Counted from the stretch's first letter, positions 8,137 to 16,609 are shown. The stretch: DNA of 64,000 bases from AWTP1-13 sp963820375 (GCA_963820375.1 CAWFZX010000015.1:124001-188000); one strand, 5' to 3'. Translations and numbers: made by a program. Notes: a model not told the origin generated them from the letters alone.

Positions 8137-9486
8137 GTGAACCTGTCCTCCATGCTGAAGGCGCGCGCCGCCGAGGCCAAGCCCATTCGCGTCGGCCAGA
8201 TCGGCGCGGGAAAATTCGGCACCATGTTTCTGTCGCAGGTGCGGCTCACCCCCGGCATGCATCTGGTCGGCCTCGCCGATCTGGCGCCGCAGCGAACCAA
8301 GGAAAGGCTGATCGCGGTCGGTTGGCCGAGCGCGCAGCTTGATGTCGACGGCATCGGCGCGGCGATCAAGACCGGCAAGACCTTTGTCACCGACGATGCC
8401 ATGGCGGTGATCGCGCATCCAGAAATAGAGGTGGTCATCGAGGCGACCGGCGACCCCTCCACCGGCATCAGGCTGTGCCAGGCCGCCATCCAGCATGGCA
8501 AGCACATCATCATGGTCAACGTCGAGGCCGATGCTTTGGCCGGTCCGCTGCTGGCGCGCCAGGCGCGCGCGGCCGGCGTGGTCTATTCGCTGGCTTGGGG
8601 CGACCAGCCGGCACTCATCTGCGAGCATGTCGACTGGGCCCGTACCTGCGGCTTCGAGGTGGTGGCCGCCGGCAAGGGCACCCGCTACCACCCGACCTAC
8701 CATCAATCCACCCCCGACAGCGTCTGGGAGATCCTTGACCAGTACCTGAAGATCACCGATCGCAGCCACATCAATCCAAAAATGTTCAACTCCTTTATCG
8801 ACGGCACCAAATCGGGCATCGAAATGACGGCGGTGTGTAACGCCACGGGTCTGCTGCCGCAGTCGCATGGCCTTGGCTTTCCGCCGTCCTCGCGCTTCGA
8901 GCTGGCCGAGGTCTGCAAGCCGAAAAGCGACGGTGGCACACTGGAGAAGAAGGGTGTGACCGAGGTCGTATCTTCGGTCGATCGCCAGGCCAAGGACGTG
9001 CCCCACCATCTGGCGATGGGAACCTATGTGGTGATTGCGAGCGAGAGCCCGTACGCAAAACAATGCTTTGGCGAATACCATTTGCTGCCCGACAGCAGCG
9101 GCAGCTACGCAGCGCTCTACCGGCCAACGCACATGATCGGCCTGGAACTTGGTATTTCGGTCGCCTCGGCCGCCCTGCGCAAGGAACCGACGGGGGCGCC
9201 CGTGTGCTTCAATTCCGATGTCGTTGCCACCGCCAAGCGGGCGCTGAAAAAGGGCGAGATACTCGACGGAGAAGGCGGTTTCTGCGTCTGGGGCAAGCAA
9301 ACACCGGCCGCGGTTTCACTGGCGCAGGGCTACCTGCCGTTGGGCCTGGCCCATGAGGTGCGGCTCACCCGCGACATTGCTGAAGGCCAGCCGCTCAAAT
9401 GGTCCGACGTCAGCTTTGATGCGCAGGCCCCCGCCGTTGTGGTGCGGCGCGAGATGGAAGCCCAGTTCGGCCGCCCAAGGCCATAG
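8137..9486 (+). CDS. NAD(P)-binding homoserine-dehydrogenase-like oxidoreductase with C-terminal SAF domain
   Basis: A 449-aa protein of the COG4091 type. Residues 15-60 form a Rossmann fold (IRVGQIGAGKFGTMFLSQ), followed by an aldehyde/homoserine-dehydrogenase-like middle region (VIEATGDPSTG, VNVEADALAGPLLARQARAAGVVYSLAWGDQPA) and a SAF domain from about residue 365 (ALKKGEILDGEGGFCVWGK). Relatives act in degradation of unusual sugar acids and branched sugars, but the reaction here is not readable. The GTG start at 8137 follows GAGGAAA at good spacing. Divergent from the UxaA-type dehydratase, which also has a SAF domain; both probably belong to one pathway. Confidence 0.85.
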   Translation: MNLSSMLKARAAEAKPIRVGQIGAGKFGTMFLSQVRLTPGMHLVGLADLAPQRTKERLIAVGWPSAQLDVDGIGAAIKTGKTFVTDDAMAVIAHPEIEVVIEATGDPSTGIRLCQAAIQHGKHIIMVNVEADALAGPLLARQARAAGVVYSLAWGDQPALICEHVDWARTCGFEVVAAGKGTRYHPTYHQSTPDSVWEILDQYLKITDRSHINPKMFNSFIDGTKSGIEMTAVCNATGLLPQSHGLGFPPSSRFELAEVCKPKSDGGTLEKKGVTEVVSSVDRQAKDVPHHLAMGTYVVIASESPYAKQCFGEYHLLPDSSGSYAALYRPTHMIGLELGISVASAALRKEPTGAPVCFNSDVVATAKRALKKGEILDGEGGFCVWGKQTPAAVSLAQGYLPLGLAHEVRLTRDIAEGQPLKWSDVSFDAQAPAVVVRREMEAQFGRPRP

Positions 9487-9570
9487 GTAGGGCACAGGAC
9501 CCCCGAGGGCTGGCACGGCGCGCTCAGGCGGCGAGCGCAGCGGCGGCAAAGCGGAGGCGCAGGCTCCAGC

Positions 9571-10749
9571 TCAGCGCCGCCAATAGCCTCTGCGGCCATC
9601 GTTGCGGTGGATGCCATCTTCGGCCATCAGCGTCGCCAGGATGCCTTCGCGCAGGCCCCGGTCCGCCACCCGCAGGCGGTCGCAAGGCCACATTTCCAGC
9701 ATGGCCTCGAGAATGGCGCAGCCGGCGAGCACCAGATCGGCCCGCTCCTTGCCAATGCACGGTTCGGCCACGCGCTCTTCGTAGGTGGCAGCCAGCAGGC
9801 GGGCCGTAACGGCCTGCGCCTGCGCCCTCTGCAGCCAGCAGCCGTCAACCCGGTTGCGATCGTAGCGCGGCAACCCCAGATGCACCCCCGCGATCGTCGT
9901 CACCGTCCCGGAGGTTCCCAGCAGATGCGTTCTGCTGCTGTCGAGCCGGGCGCGAAACTTGTGCACAGCCTCGAAGGGGGCGAGCAGCGTGCCAACGTGG
10001 TCGACCATCGCCCGAAACACGTCCTGGCAGACGAACACCCCGCCGAAGCGCTCCGCCAAGGTCACGACGCCAACCGGCAGCGACGTCCAGGCGGCGATAC
10101 AGGCTTGCAGTTCCACGCGGTCGGCGGGCGTCGCGCGCTCGCCGGCGGGGCGCCGCGAAAGGTCGAGCCAAATCAGCTCGGAAGAGCCACCGCCGATGTC
10201 GAAGACCAGCACCAGATCGCAACCGGGATCGATCAGCGACGCACAGCCCGACACCGCCAGTCGCGCTTCTGCCTCGCGGCTGACGATCTTGATGTCGAGG
10301 CCGGTTTCGGCGCGAACACGCTGCAGGAATTCGGGTGCGTTGATGGCGACGCGGCACGCCTCCGTGGCGATCAGGCCCGAGCGCTCCACGTGCAGCGCCC
10401 GCATTTTGTTGGCGCAGGCGTGCAGGGCCTCGATGGTGCGTTCGATGGCGGGTTCAGACAACCGACCGCTGATGGAAACGCCTTCGCCCAGGCGGATGAT
10501 GCGCGAAAATGCGCCGATGACTTTGAAGCCGCGCGGTCGCGGGTGGGCAACGAGGAGACGGCAGTTGTTGGTCCCAAGATCAAGCGCCGCATAGGCGCGC
10601 CGGTAGCGCACTCGCGGCAACGAGGGGTCGCGGCTTGTCACGGCGTAGCCGGGTGGCGGCATTGCCACGGCAATACCATCCTGCCCACATACACCGTCCT
10701 CCACCACATCCGGCAAACGCTCGCCGGCCTCTTTGCTCGCACCCTCCAC
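9571..10749 (-). CDS. Ppx/GppA-family exopolyphosphatase / pppGpp phosphohydrolase
   Basis: Member of the ASKHA phosphatase family that hydrolyses polyphosphate or guanosine pentaphosphate. Visible: YAALDLGTNNCRLLVA (phosphate-1 motif), RIIRLGEGVSISGRLS, ATEACR, the second phosphate loop VFDIGGGSSELIW, and GTSGTVTTIAG. The family core starts at ATG 10662, but a GTG at 10749 has a better ribosome site (GGAGA, 5-6 nt) and would give 392 aa with a low-complexity leader, as in several alphaproteobacterial homologues. I chose 10749 with moderate certainty. An rlmE gene often follows in this class but is not seen here. Confidence 0.87.
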   Translation of the reverse strand: MEGASKEAGERLPDVVEDGVCGQDGIAVAMPPPGYAVTSRDPSLPRVRYRRAYAALDLGTNNCRLLVAHPRPRGFKVIGAFSRIIRLGEGVSISGRLSEPAIERTIEALHACANKMRALHVERSGLIATEACRVAINAPEFLQRVRAETGLDIKIVSREAEARLAVSGCASLIDPGCDLVLVFDIGGGSSELIWLDLSRRPAGERATPADRVELQACIAAWTSLPVGVVTLAERFGGVFVCQDVFRAMVDHVGTLLAPFEAVHKFRARLDSSRTHLLGTSGTVTTIAGVHLGLPRYDRNRVDGCWLQRAQAQAVTARLLAATYEERVAEPCIGKERADLVLAGCAILEAMLEMWPCDRLRVADRGLREGILATLMAEDGIHRNDGRRGYWRR

Positions 10750-11024
10750 GCTATTCTCCGGCGCCCGTTCACCGCTCTCGGACGTCCTTGTGCTTGAACT
10801 TGACGTTACTGTATTCAGGTCCCTCGCGCTGGTAAAGCGGTCCCGAAACACCGGCGTGCGCGGGCGGGACCGGCGCGCTTGGGCGCGCTGGGCATGAGAC
10901 CTCAGGTCGCGCGCCGGCCGACGCGGTGCGCCCGGGAGTGACTTAGAACGTTGGCGGAACGTTGCCGGCGTCACGGCGGCCCTGCTGTGTGGGGCAGGCG
11001 CCTCGCGCGGGGCAAGACGTTGGC

Positions 11025-11630
11025 TTACGCCCAGGGGCGCTCGGCCCCAGCCTTGGCCTCGAAGGCACTGATCGCCGCTTCTTCCTTGAGCGTGAGACCA
11101 ATGTTGTCGAGGCCTTCGAGCAGGCAACGCTTGCGGAAGGGATCGATGTCGAACCTGACGAGGCCACCATCGGGTCCGCGGATCTCCTGCTTTTCCAGAT
11201 CGATGGAGAGGGTCGCGTTGGCGCCGCGGTTGGCATCGTCCATCAGCTTTTCCAGATCCTCGGGCGACACTTTGATCGGCAGGATGCCGTTTTGAAAGCA
11301 GTTGTTGTGAAAGATATCAGCGAACGCGGTCGAGATTACGCAGCGAATGCCGAAATCGAGGAGCGCCCATGGCGCGTGCTCGCGCGAAGAGCCGCAGCCG
11401 AAATTCTCGCCGGCCACGAGGATTTGTGCCTTGCGGTAGGCCGACTTGTTGAGCACGAAGTCGGGGCGTTCCTGACCCTGCTCGTCGTAGCGCAATTCGT
11501 GGAACAGGTGCTTGCCGAGGCCCGTACGCTTGATGGTCTTCAGGAACTGCTTGGGAATGATCGCATCGGTGTCGATATTGATCATCGGCATGGGAGCAGC
11601 GACGCCCGTCAGTGTCGTGAACTTCTCCAT
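11025..11630 (-). CDS. leuD: 3-isopropylmalate dehydratase small subunit
   Basis: Small subunit of the LeuCD isomerase in leucine biosynthesis. The 201-aa sequence starts MEKFTTLTGVAAPMP, followed by NIDTDAIIPKQFLK, the swivel-domain AGENFGCGSSREHAPWAL, TAFADIFHNNCFQNGILP and C-terminal FDIDPFRKRCLLEGLDNIGLTL, all typical. ATG 11630 is preceded by AAAGGAT. leuC and leuB, often adjacent, are not in the window, and the nearest genes are unrelated, so the large subunit must be encoded elsewhere. Confidence 0.96.
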   Translation of the reverse strand: MEKFTTLTGVAAPMPMINIDTDAIIPKQFLKTIKRTGLGKHLFHELRYDEQGQERPDFVLNKSAYRKAQILVAGENFGCGSSREHAPWALLDFGIRCVISTAFADIFHNNCFQNGILPIKVSPEDLEKLMDDANRGANATLSIDLEKQEIRGPDGGLVRFDIDPFRKRCLLEGLDNIGLTLKEEAAISAFEAKAGAERPWA

Positions 11631-11938
11631 CTCGCATCCTTTGCGGTTGCCGCCCAGCTGCCGCGTCGGCGATGGCAGCAGATCCAGAGGCCTCTTTAAC
11701 GCCAGCAAGCTTGCCTCCGTCAAGATGGCGCCGCCGCATTGAACAAGCCTGCGGCCGACACGCTCCCGGGATGAGCGCGCCAACGCCGTGCGCCGGCGCG
11801 ACACCGCGAGGGGGATGGGCAAACGAGGGGCCGGAAGAAAAGCTCTGAAACACCGGGCTCGGCGCAGCGCACCTCAATCGGCCAAAGCGGAGCCAACCCC
11901 GCGGTCGGCGGCACTTTATTTGATCGGGATTTGATCGG
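11631..11938. other. Intergenic region with imperfect ATTTGAT triplicate
   Basis: A 308-bp gap between leuD and a small exported-protein gene, both read leftwards. No credible gene. At 11918-11948 ATTTGAT occurs three times at 11- and 12-bp spacing, the last copy overlapping the 3' end of the next gene. The periodicity is close to one helical turn; I see no clear promoter for leuD. Confidence 0.4.
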
Positions 11939-12472
11939 CTATTTGATTGCGCTGTCGGTATAGCACTTGCGCATCAGCTCGCAGCGGTGCGAGCCGGAGA
12001 AGTGCATGCTGTCGCCCTTAGCCGGCGCAATAAAACGGCAGACCTCCTCGAGCCCGTCGGGCGTCAGCCACCCCTGCCGGCGCCCGCGTTGCACGGCAAA
12101 GCAGTCCGCCGTCTCCTCATCGGGCCCGCGGAACTGATGTCCGCACTCATGGGCGTGGATCCACAGCTTTACTGGGGTAGAGACCTTGGCGAGCAACTTA
12201 GGATTGAGAATCAAGAACCCGGGGTAGGCGGCCCCGTAATCATCGAGCTGGGTGTCGAGCACGGTGGGCCGCTTGCCGCAGACAAGCTTGCGGCCATCGA
12301 GCGACAGCTCGCCAAACGCGACGATCTTGGCCTCACCGCCGACATGGGCGACGTACTCTTCAGGGCTGGGGCCGGCGTTGGCCTTGGCGCCGACGGCCAG
12401 CGCCAGAACGCTCGCCATCACGCAACCCACGGCTGCACGACATGCTCGGCCGCGATCAGGCCACCCCCTCAA
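11939..12472 (-). CDS. Exported protein with HECGH metallopeptidase-like motif
   Basis: 177 aa with a basic n-region, a hydrophobic core (VMASVLALAVGA) and a plausible signal-peptidase site near residue 33. The mature part contains LWIHAHECGHQF followed 11 residues after the second motif His by ETADC, resembling a zincin HExxH site with a downstream Glu ligand (gluzincin-like spacing is not established). The end has several cysteines (CRF, HRCELMRKC) that could form disulfides in the periplasm. The TTG start at 12472 has GAGGGA seven bases before it; an ATG lies at 12418. No named family recognised. Similar small proteins occur in alphaproteobacteria without known function. Confidence 0.65.
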   Translation of the reverse strand: MRGWPDRGRACRAAVGCVMASVLALAVGAKANAGPSPEEYVAHVGGEAKIVAFGELSLDGRKLVCGKRPTVLDTQLDDYGAAYPGFLILNPKLLAKVSTPVKLWIHAHECGHQFRGPDEETADCFAVQRGRRQGWLTPDGLEEVCRFIAPAKGDSMHFSGSHRCELMRKCYTDSAIK

Positions 12473-12888
12473 AGCGCGTTCCCTCTTGCCCCGTCAGGTC
12501 CAACCAGCGACGACCACCTTCGCCGCTCGCACGTCGCAACGCAACCCATCATTTTTGCCTGCGGCAGCGTGCGCCAAAGTCCGAGCACGCGGATCACACA
12601 TGTTGCGGGCTTTCCGCAACGTGCCCACGGCACCCTTGCGCTTTGCAACCGCAACAATTGCGGGGGCCGCGTCGCTGCAATTTGAGCAGGGGTGGTGTGG
12701 CGCTGGCGCGGCCGTGCGAAAAAAATTTGCGGGCCCGGCTCACCGTCCTGTGCACCTGTAGGGCCTCCTCTATCCTTTCCCCCGTGCCGGCAGACGTGCG
12801 CAGGCTGCTGTGGCGCTGTGCGCGCGCCGTGGCGCCATGGTCTTGCGGCTCACGCATGGCACCGAAGGACCCCGTGAAGAGGGGCGTT
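12473..12888. other. Intergenic region, no gene seen
   Basis: A 416-bp GC-rich gap between two leftward genes. Open frames here have no family character, no ribosome site of note and unusual composition for this genome. I see no repeat, terminator or RNA gene. Confidence 0.5.
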
Positions 12889-13707
12889 TCAGTGGGCGAA
12901 AAAGACCGGGATCTCGGCGGCGGCAAGGATATAGCTGGTGGCGCCCCCAAAAATCATCTGCCGCAGGCGGCTGATGGTGTAGGCCCCCTTGACGAGCAAG
13001 TCAGCGCCTTGGGCGGCCGCCTCGGCCAGAATCACCTCGCCTTGCCGCTGCGAGCGGCCGGGAATGGTTTTCTCCACCGCCGTAATGCCGTTGGCTGCAA
13101 GATAGCCCAAGGCATCTTTCGGGCTTGGGCCGGGAACGACGTTGCCTTCCAAGGTCAGGAGCATCACGCGTTTGGCCCGCCGCAGCAAAGGCATGGCCAT
13201 GAACATGGCACGGGCGGTCTCGGTGCTGGCATTCCAATGGATCAGCACGGAGTCGCCGAAGGCCGGCCTCGGCGTGGGCGGCGCCATCAGCAGCGGGCGG
13301 CCGCTGTCGAACAAGGTGGCTTCGAGTGCGGTCATGCGGGCACCCCTATTGCCGGGGCGGCTGAGGACAGTGACGTCGTAAACACGGCCGAGGCTGCCCA
13401 GCGCTCCGTCCTCGATCACCGAGCCACCGCGCCAGCGAAAACGCGGACTTTTGCCTGCTTCGGCCGGGTGGCGGGCGGCAAATTCATCGAAGGTCTGGCG
13501 CACGTTGCGAACAAAGTCCGTCTCGTTCCAATCGGCCGGCGGGATGGTCACGGCGACGATGGGATCGGGCGCCACGATCTCGGCGAAGGCGGGGCGCAGC
13601 GCCACGCCCTCGATGGTGGCGTCGAACATATTGGCCAGTTGCCATGCCGTCTCCAGCGCCGACGGCATCTGCTCACTCTGGTCCACAGGCAAAAGGATGC
13701 TCTTCAT
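12889..13707 (-). CDS. Universal stress protein (tandem UspA-like)
   Basis: 272-aa cytoplasmic protein with two UspA-like halves. The first begins MKSILLPVDQSEQMPSALETAWQLANMF; the second begins near residue 150 with DSVLIHWNASTETARA and closes with ADLLVKGAYTISRLRQMIFGGATSYIL, which corresponds to the GxxGxxxxxxGS/T-VS nucleotide-loop region in degenerate form. Tandem UspA proteins are common in alphaproteobacteria and respond to starvation or redox stress. No operon partner: neighbours are 400 bp or more away on either side. Confidence 0.85.
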   Translation of the reverse strand: MKSILLPVDQSEQMPSALETAWQLANMFDATIEGVALRPAFAEIVAPDPIVAVTIPPADWNETDFVRNVRQTFDEFAARHPAEAGKSPRFRWRGGSVIEDGALGSLGRVYDVTVLSRPGNRGARMTALEATLFDSGRPLLMAPPTPRPAFGDSVLIHWNASTETARAMFMAMPLLRRAKRVMLLTLEGNVVPGPSPKDALGYLAANGITAVEKTIPGRSQRQGEVILAEAAAQGADLLVKGAYTISRLRQMIFGGATSYILAAAEIPVFFAH

Positions 13708-14214
13708 GGCGTTCGATCCAGCTCTGACGGACGCTTGTTTTTGATTTGATCAAGCATAGCACAGGTGGCGCTCCAATGGACCAGCGATCGCGCTTTCATC
13801 CGGCCTGCCGCTCACCGACGCGGGCACGCCCGTTGGCGGTTGCCAATGGAGCCCGTGCAATTCAGCCGAATTTTGTTGCGAGGAGGGTGGCGCGCAAGAA
13901 AAAGACGCGCTTTGGCGCCCGTGGAGAGGCAACGAGCCGGCGGGATCTGAGGCGCACAGTGAGCGCTCACGGGATGGAGGTGGCGTCTCCGTGCCGGGTC
14001 CGTGCGGTTTGCGCACCGCGACAGGTGGGATCACCCTAGGGTTGGATGTTGGGTGTTCGGCAGGCCCGCCGCCGGCACGGGTGCCCCGACCTCTCGGCTG
14101 CCGCCCATTGGCACAGCGACAAGGCTTTCGCACGCCTCCTGGGTCGGCTTGGCCGCACACAAGGCCGACAGCTTCTCAGGTTGCGGGCAGGCGTGCGCAT
14201 ACACCACTTTATTG
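13708..14214. other. Intergenic region, no gene seen
   Basis: About 500 bp between the stress-protein gene and a putative mini-lipoprotein. Several open frames cross it but all are arginine- and proline-rich shadows of GC-rich DNA. It presumably holds the promoter of the leftward stress gene. No tRNA or hairpin-plus-T-run was found. Confidence 0.45.
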
Positions 14215-14298
14215 CTAGCTCAGAACCGGCTGCGCCGTTTGTCCATCTCCGGCACAGGCGGCCAGCAGCAGGGCCGCGAAGACCACCGTCGTCCGCAT
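14215..14298 (-). CDS. Putative mini-lipoprotein (27 aa)
   Basis: Reading leftwards from ATG 14298 gives 27 residues: a short MRT n-region, a hydrophobic VVFAALLLAAC with a perfect lipobox (LLAAC at residues 11-15), then 12 polar residues to a TAG stop. A GGGGG purine run ends 9 nt before the start. It resembles entericidin-like or other tiny lipoproteins that are usually missed by gene callers. It sits alone, divergent from the phasin gene. Short length means chance cannot be excluded. Confidence 0.4.
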   Translation of the reverse strand: MRTTVVFAALLLAACAGDGQTAQPVLS

Positions 14299-14602
14299 GA
14301 CACGCATCCCCCACCAGCCGGGCGCCAAGGCTCTAGCGCTGAACGACGATCTCAAGCCCGTTGCCTCCGGCGCGACCCGCCTGCCCCTCACGGGCAAGTG
14401 TCTCCCGCGGACGTCACAACTCCAGATTGAAAATTATGCACAAGTTATAGGCAACCTGCCCGTCTTTTTGCGGCTTGGCGTTGCCGCGGCGAAGCACCGA
14501 CGTGTACTGTTTGCCGGCGCGCAGCTGCCCGGGCGGGCCGTGGTGGCGTGGGCAATCATCATCGCAGGGCGAGGATGGCGGTGTGGGCATGGGAGTGTGG
14601 GG
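14299..14602. other. Intergenic region upstream of phasin gene
   Basis: 304 bp between the mini-lipoprotein and the phasin. A locally AT-rich patch at 14424-14450 (ATTGAAAATTATGCACAAGTTATAG) probably carries a promoter, but no -35/-10 pair with normal spacing is convincing. No gene supported. Confidence 0.35.
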
Positions 14603-15037
14603 ATGAGTGGCAGCGAGCGCGTCGATGCGAGAGGCGGACCTTTTGGCAATCTGTGGCAAACCTATGCCGAGCAACTGGACGCCCTGGCCAAGGGTTGCGA
14701 GCCGGCCGCGCTGGGACTTGGCCGTTGCAACCTGGAGCTGATGACTTTGGCTGTGCGACGGACGCAAGCTTGGCTCGAGCAACCGGCGCGCCTGGGCGGG
14801 TGCCGGACGCCACAGGACCTGATGAGCGAGCAGGTGCGCTTTTGGCAGACCGCCGGGTCGCACTACGCCGAAAGCGGACAGCGTTGGTGGGCCGCGCTGA
14901 TGAGCACCGCCCTGAACCCCATGGCCAAGCCTGATGGCGACGGCCGGCAGCCGCGAGACGCGCGCGATTATATCGCCGTCGCGGAGGTAACGGCGACGCC
15001 GGCGGCTAGGCCGTCCAAGGATCGCCGCGCCGCGTGA
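14603..15037 (+). CDS. Phasin family protein
   Basis: 144-aa polyhydroxyalkanoate-granule-associated (phasin_2-like) protein. Recognisable is the helical core NLELMTLAVRRTQAWLEQPARL followed by CRTPQDLMSEQVRFWQTA and a Tyr/Glu-rich helix end, the pattern of alphaproteobacterial phasins. It has no signal peptide, consistent with a cytosolic granule-coat protein. The ATG at 14603 follows a GGGGAG-like run; an in-frame extension of over 100 residues upstream is not phasin-like and was discarded. No PHA synthase is nearby. Confidence 0.75.
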   Translation: MSGSERVDARGGPFGNLWQTYAEQLDALAKGCEPAALGLGRCNLELMTLAVRRTQAWLEQPARLGGCRTPQDLMSEQVRFWQTAGSHYAESGQRWWAALMSTALNPMAKPDGDGRQPRDARDYIAVAEVTATPAARPSKDRRAA

Positions 15038-15184
15038 GGCAAAGGCGCGGGGAGCGGCGCGTGCGGGAGGGCCGCAGCGTTGCCGACAAGTTGAGACCGA
15101 GTGTCGGGCAAGGTGACAGCTTGTGTCTTGTGCGCTCGGTCCCGCTCTGCGAGGGTTGCGCCGTGCGCAGCAGGGGAGCCGGGC

Positions 15185-15424
15185 ATGCGAGGTGTCGTGG
15201 CGTGGTTGCTGTTGACGGCTGTGCTGGCCGCGTTTGCACCCGGCGCCGAAGCCAACAAGGCCACGAAAAAACAGAAATCCTCGGCGGCGCAACAGGCGCG
15301 GCAGGCCGGGCGTGATCGGGACGCGGAGCAATGGCACGCGCGCGATGCGAGCAAGTTGCCGTTCGGCTCGAGCCTTTGGTGGGACCAAATGCTGCGCGAA
15401 AATCGGCTGACCTGCTGCAATTGA
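15185..15424 (+). CDS. Small exported protein (79 aa) of unknown function
   Basis: Starts at ATG 15185 after GGGGAGCC. Residues 1-24 form a classical signal peptide (MRGVVAWLLLTAVLAAF, then a GAEA-type cleavage site). The mature 55-residue part is very polar, Lys/Gln/Arg-rich, and ends with FGSSLWWDQMLRENRLTCC. The Tyr/Phe-Gly-Ser-xx-Trp-Trp-xx-Met pattern recurs in small alphaproteobacterial periplasmic proteins without assigned function. Two terminal cysteines could form a disulfide. A 7-bp stem hairpin (CTGGCGC/GCGCCAG, 15431-15460) follows without a T-run. Confidence 0.6.
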   Translation: MRGVVAWLLLTAVLAAFAPGAEANKATKKQKSSAAQQARQAGRDRDAEQWHARDASKLPFGSSLWWDQMLRENRLTCCN

Positions 15425-15525
15425 GCCTGCCTGGCGCTGGATTGTGACTCGAGGCGCCAGACGGCTCACGCCGGCGCCGGACCCCACGCAAAGAGACCGG
15501 CGCGGCAAGCGACTTCTTTGGCGGC

Positions 15526-16005
15526 TTAGCGCTTTGAAAACTGGAAACTGCGGCGGGCCTTAGCGCGGCCGTACTTCTTGCGCTCGACCACACGACTGTC
15601 TCGCGTCAGGAAGCCGCCTTTTTTGAGCACGGCTCTAAGCTCGGGCTCGTAGTAGGTGAGCGCTTTGGAAATGCCGTGGCGAACCGCACCGGCCTGGCCG
15701 GAAAGGCCGCCGCCGGACACCGTCGCGGTGACGTCGAACTGACTGAGGCGATTGGCCGCCTGCAGGGGTTGCTTCAAAAGCATTTGCAGCACCGGCCGGG
15801 CAAAATACTGGGCAAAGTCTTTGCTGTTGATGGTGATGCGACCGGCGCCCGGCTTCAGCCAAACGCGGGCCACGGCATCCTTGCGCTTACCGGTGGCGTA
15901 GGCGCGCCCGCGCGCGTCGAGCTTTTGCGTGTAGCCTGGCGTGGCCGCGGGAGCCTCGCCCTTGAGCACAGATAAATCTTCGAACGTTCTCAATTCAGCC
16001 GGCAT
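15526..16005 (-). CDS. rpsI: 30S ribosomal protein S9
   Basis: Small-subunit protein at the head of the 30S with its C-terminal tail reaching the P-site tRNA. 159 aa from ATG 16005; the canonical blocks YATGKRKDAVARVWLKPG, ITINSKDFAQYF, GGGLSGQAGAVRHGISKAL and the C-terminal ERKKYGRAKARRSFQFSKR are present. A roughly 35-residue N-terminal extension before YATGKRK is normal for alphaproteobacteria. A GTG at 16014 overlaps the rplM stop (GTGA), but the GAGG element is spaced properly only for ATG 16005. Co-transcribed with rplM. Confidence 0.97.
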   Translation of the reverse strand: MPAELRTFEDLSVLKGEAPAATPGYTQKLDARGRAYATGKRKDAVARVWLKPGAGRITINSKDFAQYFARPVLQMLLKQPLQAANRLSQFDVTATVSGGGLSGQAGAVRHGISKALTYYEPELRAVLKKGGFLTRDSRVVERKKYGRAKARRSFQFSKR

Positions 16006-16010
16006 TGGTG

Positions 16011-16475
16011 TCACGCCCTCGCAGCATTCTTGGAGTTGAGCGCCTTGACGTCGAGCGGCTCCGGTTTCTGGGCATCGTGGGGATGGGCCGTTCCCTTGTA
16101 GACTTTCAGATTACGCATCAGCCGGCGTTGCAAGGGGCCACGCTTCAGCATGCGTTCGACCGCCTTTTCGACGATCCGTTCCGGGAACTTGCTGTTGAAG
16201 ATCATGCGCGGCGTGCGCGTCTTGATGCCACCGGGATAACCCGTGTGCCACTGATAGAGCTTGTCGTCGGTCTTGCGACCGGTGAACACCACCTTCTCCG
16301 CATTGATCACGATCACGTTATCGCCGCCATCGACGTGCGGGGTGTAGGCCGGTTTGTGCTTGCCCCTCAGGCGCGTGGCGATGATGGTCGCGAGCCGACC
16401 GACCACCAGCCCGCTGGCATCGATCAGGACCCACTTTTTCTCCAGCTCGCCGGGTTTGGCGGCATAGGTACGCAT
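16011..16475 (-). CDS. rplM: 50S ribosomal protein L13
   Basis: Large-subunit assembly protein binding 23S rRNA early. 154 aa with WVLIDASGLVVGRLATIIATRLRGK, the YTPHVDGGDNVIVINAEKV block and HTGYPGGIKTRT, ending in the PHDAQKPEPLDV region. ATG 16475 has GAGG five bases upstream. First gene of the rplM-rpsI operon, driven by the promoter at 16509-16537. Confidence 0.97.
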   Translation of the reverse strand: MRTYAAKPGELEKKWVLIDASGLVVGRLATIIATRLRGKHKPAYTPHVDGGDNVIVINAEKVVFTGRKTDDKLYQWHTGYPGGIKTRTPRMIFNSKFPERIVEKAVERMLKRGPLQRRLMRNLKVYKGTAHPHDAQKPEPLDVKALNSKNAARA

Positions 16476-16508
16476 GGAAGCCTCAAGCTGTGGTGGCGTG
16501 CGAACGAG

Positions 16509-16537
16509 CTTGTAATCGGCGCAGGTGCCGCTGTCAA
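16509..16537 (-). promoter_or_regulatory. Sigma-70-type promoter of rplM-rpsI
   Basis: Read on the minus strand: perfect -35 TTGACA (16532-16537), 17-bp spacer, -10 TACAAG (16509-16514, 4 of 6 matches). Predicted transcription start about 16502, giving a leader of about 27 nt before rplM. Position and spacing fit a strong housekeeping promoter. Confidence 0.6.
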
Positions 16538-16595
16538 CGCCGATTCCAGCGTGGTCCCTTAAATTGAGATAGAGATATCAATGGATTAGCGTCAC

Positions 16596-16609
16596 GGTAA
16601 TATATTACC
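16596..16609. repeat. 14-bp perfect AT-rich palindrome
   Basis: GGTAATATATTACC, a perfect palindrome, abuts the stop of the thioesterase gene and lies about 60 bp upstream of the rplM -35. It stands out in GC-rich surroundings. It may be an operator of the ribosomal promoter region; as an RNA hairpin it has no loop or T-run, so a terminator is less likely. Confidence 0.4.

Noticed and set aside
13711..13719. GTTCGATCC, resembling a tRNA T-loop
   Set aside because: No flanking stems, anticodon arm or CCA; it lies just upstream of the stress-protein start codon.
14297..14602. 102-residue N-terminal extension of the phasin
   Set aside because: No phasin character and it would run over the probable promoter; the ATG at 14603 gives a normal protein.
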